DNA of 64,000 bases from Brevibacterium sp. 'Marine' (lineage in GTDB: Bacteria; Actinomycetota; Actinomycetes; Actinomycetales; Brevibacteriaceae), in contig NZ_CP051626.1 of the NCBI RefSeq assembly GCF_012844365.1, positions 1,240,001-1,304,000 on the forward strand, written 5' to 3'. Position numbers and translations under genes: made by a program. Each line of letters starts with the position of its first letter. The stretch's first letter is position 1. Shown here piece after piece: positions 60,773 through 64,000 of the stretch. The notes below the pieces were generated by a model that saw only the letters and a list, made by a program, of their open reading frames with translations, did no database searches and was not told where the DNA came from.

Positions 60773-62894
60773 GACCCCCACCCTATATGCCCGCGCCCGC
60801 GGACTGCGACGGCATTGGTACCCGATCACACTCACCGTGCTCACACTCGGCATGATCGCGGCGTTCCTCGCCAATCTCACGGCCAACGGCTGGGCGAACT
60901 CCTTCTATGCGGCGGCCGTGCAGGCCGGATCGGAGAACTGGGAGGCGTTCCTCTTCGGCTCCCTCGACTCGGCGAACGCGATCACCGTCGACAAACCCCC
61001 AGCCTCACTGTGGCTGATGGCCCTGAGCGCCCGCGTCTTCGGCTTCTCATCGTTCTCGATGCTGCTGCCTCAGGTCCTCCTGGCCGGGGTGAGCGTACTC
61101 CTCATCGTCCATTCGCTGCGGCTGAGCCTGCGGTCCCATGTCGGACCGGGACTTGAGAAGGCTGCCGCGCTGGGCGCCGGTGCGATCTTCGCCGTCTCCC
61201 CGGTCGTGGCGATGATGTTCCGGTTCAACAACCCGGACGCGCTGCTTGTGACCCTGATGATCGGTGCCGTCGTCGCGACCCAGCACGCCCTGCGCACGCT
61301 CACCGGGGCTCGCCGGCGACCCTCGGCCCGCCGCATCGTCGGTTGGCTCGTCCTCGCCGGAGTCTGCCTCGGGCTGGGTTTCCTGACCAAACAGTTCCAG
61401 GTCCTCCTCATCGTCCCCGGCCTCGCTGTGGCCTGGGTGCTCTTCGCCCGCACTTCCTGGCCCCGTCGCCTGCTGTGGCTGCTCGTCCCGCTCGGGTCGA
61501 TGATCGTCAGCGCCGGGTGGTGGATCGCCCTCGTCGAACTCACCCCTGCCGGCTCCCGCCCCTACGTCGGCGGCTCCCAGTCGAACTCCTTCCTCGAACT
61601 CACCTTCGGCTACAACGGCTTCGGACGGCTGACCGGCAACGAGACCGGCTCCGTCGGCAGAGGAGGCGGTCAGGGCGGCGGATGGGGCGAAACGGGCATC
61701 ACCCGCCTATTCACCGGCAGCTTCGGCCAGCAGGTGTCGTGGTTCCTGCCCACCGCATTGTTCCTCCTGGTCGTGACGGTCGTTCTCCTCACCCTCGCCG
61801 AGGCGGCCCGCTGTCGCCGTGTTCCCACCGTCACGGACGGTGACAGGGAGGCCGGCCGTGCGGTGAGCGCGTCCGCCGCAATCGGCACGGGCAGCCTCGG
61901 CGCGGGACTGCTCATGTGGGGTGCGTGGCTGATCGTCACGTGGCTCGTGCTGTCGAATATGAACGGGATCGTCCACGAGTACTACACGGTTGCACTCATT
62001 CCTGCGATCGCCGCCGTCATCGGCCTCGGCGTCGCGGTGCTGCTCGCCCGTGACGGATTCCTCCCACGTCTGCTGCTGGCGGTGGCTTGGGCCCTGACCG
62101 GGGCGTGGCAGTTCATCATCAGCTCGCAGATGACCGGGATCCCGGGCGTGCTGCGCTGGTGTGTGCTCATCGTCTCGATCCTCGGCGCTCTGGTCCTCAT
62201 CGTCACCGCGCACCGGCGGATCGGCACGGCACTTGTCTCGGTGCTCGTCGCGGTGGCCATCCTCGGCAGCGCTGCGATTCCGGCTCAGCTGGCCGTGCGC
62301 ACGATCGCGGGGTCGACGCAGGGATCGATCGTCACGATCGCCGGCACGAGCGCAGGTCTGGGCGGTGGTCCCGGTGGTGGCGGAATGCCCGGCGGAGGAG
62401 CCGGGCCGGGCGGAGGCGCCGGCGGCACGGACGGCACGCCCGGTGGCTCGCCCGGCGGGACCAGCAATTCCGAGGCCGGCGCCGGCGGCACGGACGGCAC
62501 GCCCGGAGGCGGTGGCGGCGGAATGGGCGGTCTGCTGGGCGCCTCCGAACCCTCGGACGAACTCACACAGCTGCTCGAACAGGATGCCTCGGACTACACA
62601 TGGGTGGCTGCGACGACGGGGGCGAACCAGGCTGCGGGATACCAGCTCGCGCTCGAAGAGCCGGTGATGGCGATCGGCGGGTTCAACGGCACCGATCCGT
62701 CACCGACCCTCGCCGAGTTCAAACAGCTCGTGGCCGACGGCAAGATCCACTACTACATCGGATCGGGCTCCAGCGGCCAGGGCCCCGGCGGGAGCTCGGA
62801 CTCTGCCTCGTCCCAGATCGCGGATTGGGTCGAGGCGAATTACGAGGCGACGACCGTCGACTCCGTTTCGCTCTACGATCTCAGTGCAGGTTGA
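60765..62894 (+). CDS. GT39/ArnT-like membrane glycosyltransferase with Gly-rich segment
   Basis: A 709-residue polytopic protein, with about 12 helices to residue 525, of the PMT/ArnT (GT39) type. The first outer loop has DSANAITVDKPPASLWLMAL, where the acidic residue is the expected catalytic site; FRFNNPDALL follows. Residues 530-600 are Gly-rich with a duplicated GAGGTDGTPGG, then a soluble tail ending YDLSAG. It should transfer sugar from a polyprenyl-phosphate donor to a surface acceptor. The GT2 gene upstream makes the likely donor. Confidence 0.87.
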   Translation: MSETPTLYARARGLRRHWYPITLTVLTLGMIAAFLANLTANGWANSFYAAAVQAGSENWEAFLFGSLDSANAITVDKPPASLWLMALSARVFGFSSFSMLLPQVLLAGVSVLLIVHSLRLSLRSHVGPGLEKAAALGAGAIFAVSPVVAMMFRFNNPDALLVTLMIGAVVATQHALRTLTGARRRPSARRIVGWLVLAGVCLGLGFLTKQFQVLLIVPGLAVAWVLFARTSWPRRLLWLLVPLGSMIVSAGWWIALVELTPAGSRPYVGGSQSNSFLELTFGYNGFGRLTGNETGSVGRGGGQGGGWGETGITRLFTGSFGQQVSWFLPTALFLLVVTVVLLTLAEAARCRRVPTVTDGDREAGRAVSASAAIGTGSLGAGLLMWGAWLIVTWLVLSNMNGIVHEYYTVALIPAIAAVIGLGVAVLLARDGFLPRLLLAVAWALTGAWQFIISSQMTGIPGVLRWCVLIVSILGALVLIVTAHRRIGTALVSVLVAVAILGSAAIPAQLAVRTIAGSTQGSIVTIAGTSAGLGGGPGGGGMPGGGAGPGGGAGGTDGTPGGSPGGTSNSEAGAGGTDGTPGGGGGGMGGLLGASEPSDELTQLLEQDASDYTWVAATTGANQAAGYQLALEEPVMAIGGFNGTDPSPTLAEFKQLVADGKIHYYIGSGSSGQGPGGSSDSASSQIADWVEANYEATTVDSVSLYDLSAG
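62415..62506 (+). repeat. 29-nt direct repeat within the GT39 gene
   Basis: The 29 bases at 62415-62443 recur exactly at 62478-62506, 63 bp apart and in frame. They encode the Gly-rich GAGGTDGTPG unit. Slippage could change the copy number without breaking the frame. Confidence 0.85.
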
Positions 62895-62897
62895 GGG

Positions 62898-62903
62898 GAT
62901 AAT
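62898..62903 (+). promoter_or_regulatory. -10-like hexamer before the response regulator
   Basis: GATAAT ends 6 nt before the ATG at 62910, which allows a separate leaderless transcript for the two-component pair. Confidence 0.45.
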
Positions 62904-62909
62904 CGAGCT

Positions 62910-63626
62910 ATGAACCCGACAGCGAATCCGCCGGCGCGCATCCTCATCGTCGACGACGAAGCGAATCTCTCCGAGCTCCTCGTCATGGCCTGCCACGTCA
63001 GAGGCTGGGAAGCCGAGGGAGTCGGCACCGGCCGCGAGGCCGTGGCGCTGGCCAGGAGCGCACGCTTCGACGCGATCGTCCTCGACGTCATGCTGCCCGA
63101 CCTCGACGGGTTCGCCGTGATCGAGAAGATCCGAGCCGAGGGCATCGACACTCCGGTGGTCTTCCTCTCCGCCAGAGACGAGGTCGACGACCGGCTGACG
63201 GGTCTGCGGCTGGGCGGGGACGACTACGTGACGAAGCCGTTCAACCTCGATGAGGTCATCGCCCGGATCGAGGTGCGCCTGCGCCGGGGGGTTTCGAACG
63301 GTCCGGTCGATGAGGATGATGTGCTGCGCGTGGGCGACCTCGAACTCGACGAACGCTCTCACGAGGTCACCCGCGCCGGTCATCCGATCGAGCTGACGGC
63401 TCGCGAGTACGAGGTGCTGCTGCTGTTCATGCGCAATCCGCGGGTGGTGCTGTCGAAGGCCCAGATCCTCGATCGCGTGTGGGACTACGACTTCGGCGGC
63501 AACGGCAACATCGTCGAACTCTACGTCTCCTACCTGCGGAAGAAGATCGACACCCCGTTCCCCGACCTGCCGAATCTCTTCCACACCAAGCGCGGGGCCG
63601 GCTACATCATGCGGGCGGAACAGTGA
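62910..63626 (+). CDS. OmpR/PhoB-family response regulator
   Basis: A 238-residue regulator. The receiver domain has acidic Asp15/Asp16, phosphoacceptor Asp59 (VLDVMLPD), Ser87 and Lys109 (TKPFN). The C-terminal winged helix has LTAREYEVLLLFMRNPRVVLSKAQILDRVWDY and LFHTKRGAGYIMR. It follows the GT39 gene by 15 nt and overlaps the kinase gene by 4 nt. It may control the surface glycosylation genes, an inference from position. Confidence 0.94.
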   Translation: MNPTANPPARILIVDDEANLSELLVMACHVRGWEAEGVGTGREAVALARSARFDAIVLDVMLPDLDGFAVIEKIRAEGIDTPVVFLSARDEVDDRLTGLRLGGDDYVTKPFNLDEVIARIEVRLRRGVSNGPVDEDDVLRVGDLELDERSHEVTRAGHPIELTAREYEVLLLFMRNPRVVLSKAQILDRVWDYDFGGNGNIVELYVSYLRKKIDTPFPDLPNLFHTKRGAGYIMRAEQ

Positions 63627-64000
63627 CTCTGCGCCGGTGGCGGCTGCAGACGAGGCTCATCGTCCTCGCCGGACTCGTCCTCCTCCTCGTCGGCGCCGGA
63701 ATCGGCACCGCCTCCTGGCTGAGTGTGCGCGGTTCGCTGATGACCGACCTCGACGCCCAACTGACATCGATGACCTCGCATGCACGTTCGGGAGACGGCC
63801 CCGGTGCGGGCCCCGGGGCGAGCGGCAATCCGGGCACCTCCGGTGGGGGCGATGACTCGGCGGCGGCGGTCGATTCGGCTCTGCGCTATCTCTTCCAGCC
63901 GGGGGTCGGCGATGGTGCTCTCGTCGTCGTCGATTCCGGTGACGGGGGAGAGGGGCTCATCGCCGAGGCGGGACTGACCCGTCCGCGCGCGCTGTCCGCA
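63623..64000 (+). CDS. Sensor histidine kinase, N-terminal part only
   Basis: The frame starts with GTG overlapping the regulator stop and is open at the window end (126 codons). It shows a signal-anchor helix (about 11-33) and the start of a periplasmic loop with a Gly/Ser-rich stretch (55-75). The second helix, HAMP, DHp and ATPase domains are beyond the edge. Position after an OmpR-type regulator supports the call. Confidence 0.8.
   Translation, partial: MTLRRWRLQTRLIVLAGLVLLLVGAGIGTASWLSVRGSLMTDLDAQLTSMTSHARSGDGPGAGPGASGNPGTSGGGDDSAAAVDSALRYLFQPGVGDGALVVVDSGDGGEGLIAEAGLTRPRALSA

Overview
The window is GC-rich chromosomal DNA of an actinobacterium. Gene order (tRNA-Trp, secE, nusG, rplK, rplA, rplJ, rplL, rpoB, rpoC), GTG/TTG starts, a TTG-started rpoB, hadA/hadB-murB next to secE, and actinobacterial forms of fprA, yajQ and pfkA all point that way. 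A menaquinone cluster carrying a geranylgeranyl-reductase-type gene fits a maker of partly saturated menaquinone. A Brevibacterium-like member of the Micrococcales is my best guess; that is inference, not proof. I see no rRNA, CRISPR, phage or transposase genes.

Layout. 1-8.9 kb: a truncated esterase gene, then menaquinone genes menD, menF (divergent), menG, a menJ-like reductase and a polyprenyl diphosphate synthase. A decayed YefM/YoeB toxin-antitoxin pair sits between menD and menF. A YraQ-type permease follows. 9-17 kb: rarD, fprA, a single-domain alarmone-synthetase-like gene, metE/metF, yajQ and tRNA-Tyr. 17-25.5 kb: DUF1992, two paralogous M20D amidohydrolases, a permease, a glycerophosphodiesterase, tRNA-Thr, tRNA-Met, a metal-dependent amidohydrolase and a squalene-cyclase-like protein. 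25.5-28 kb: a Tat-exported intradiol-dioxygenase-like lipoprotein directly upstream of tatA, tatC and a second TatA/B gene. 28-32 kb: a lipoprotein, a serine hydrolase and a solitary ATP-grasp protein. 32-44.5 kb: hadA/hadB-murB, a membrane metallophosphoesterase, then the secE-nusG-rplK-rplA and rplJ-rplL ribosomal/transcription genes. These are split by a 4.3-kb regulator/aldehyde dehydrogenase/alcohol dehydrogenase cassette. 44.5-50 kb: a three-gene set of related membrane proteins of unknown function, a metallo-beta-lactamase-fold protein and a double GNAT protein. 50-57.5 kb: rpoB and rpoC. 57.6-64 kb: pfkA with a DUF1707 gene, a GT2-GtrA fusion, a GT39-type mannosyltransferase, and a two-component system cut by the window edge.

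The most interesting features are: (i) four copies of a 56-nt near-perfect palindrome, all intergenic, with covarying arm positions; three of them border or lie inside the cassette that interrupts the ribosomal protein genes; (ii) the overlapping three-gene cluster at 44613-47871, whose products share an N-terminal domain and, in two, a C-terminal Cys/His motif; (iii) a self-contained Tat operon headed by its likely substrate; (iv) repeated placement of a -10-like hexamer 6-7 nt before a start codon, which suggests many leaderless mRNAs.
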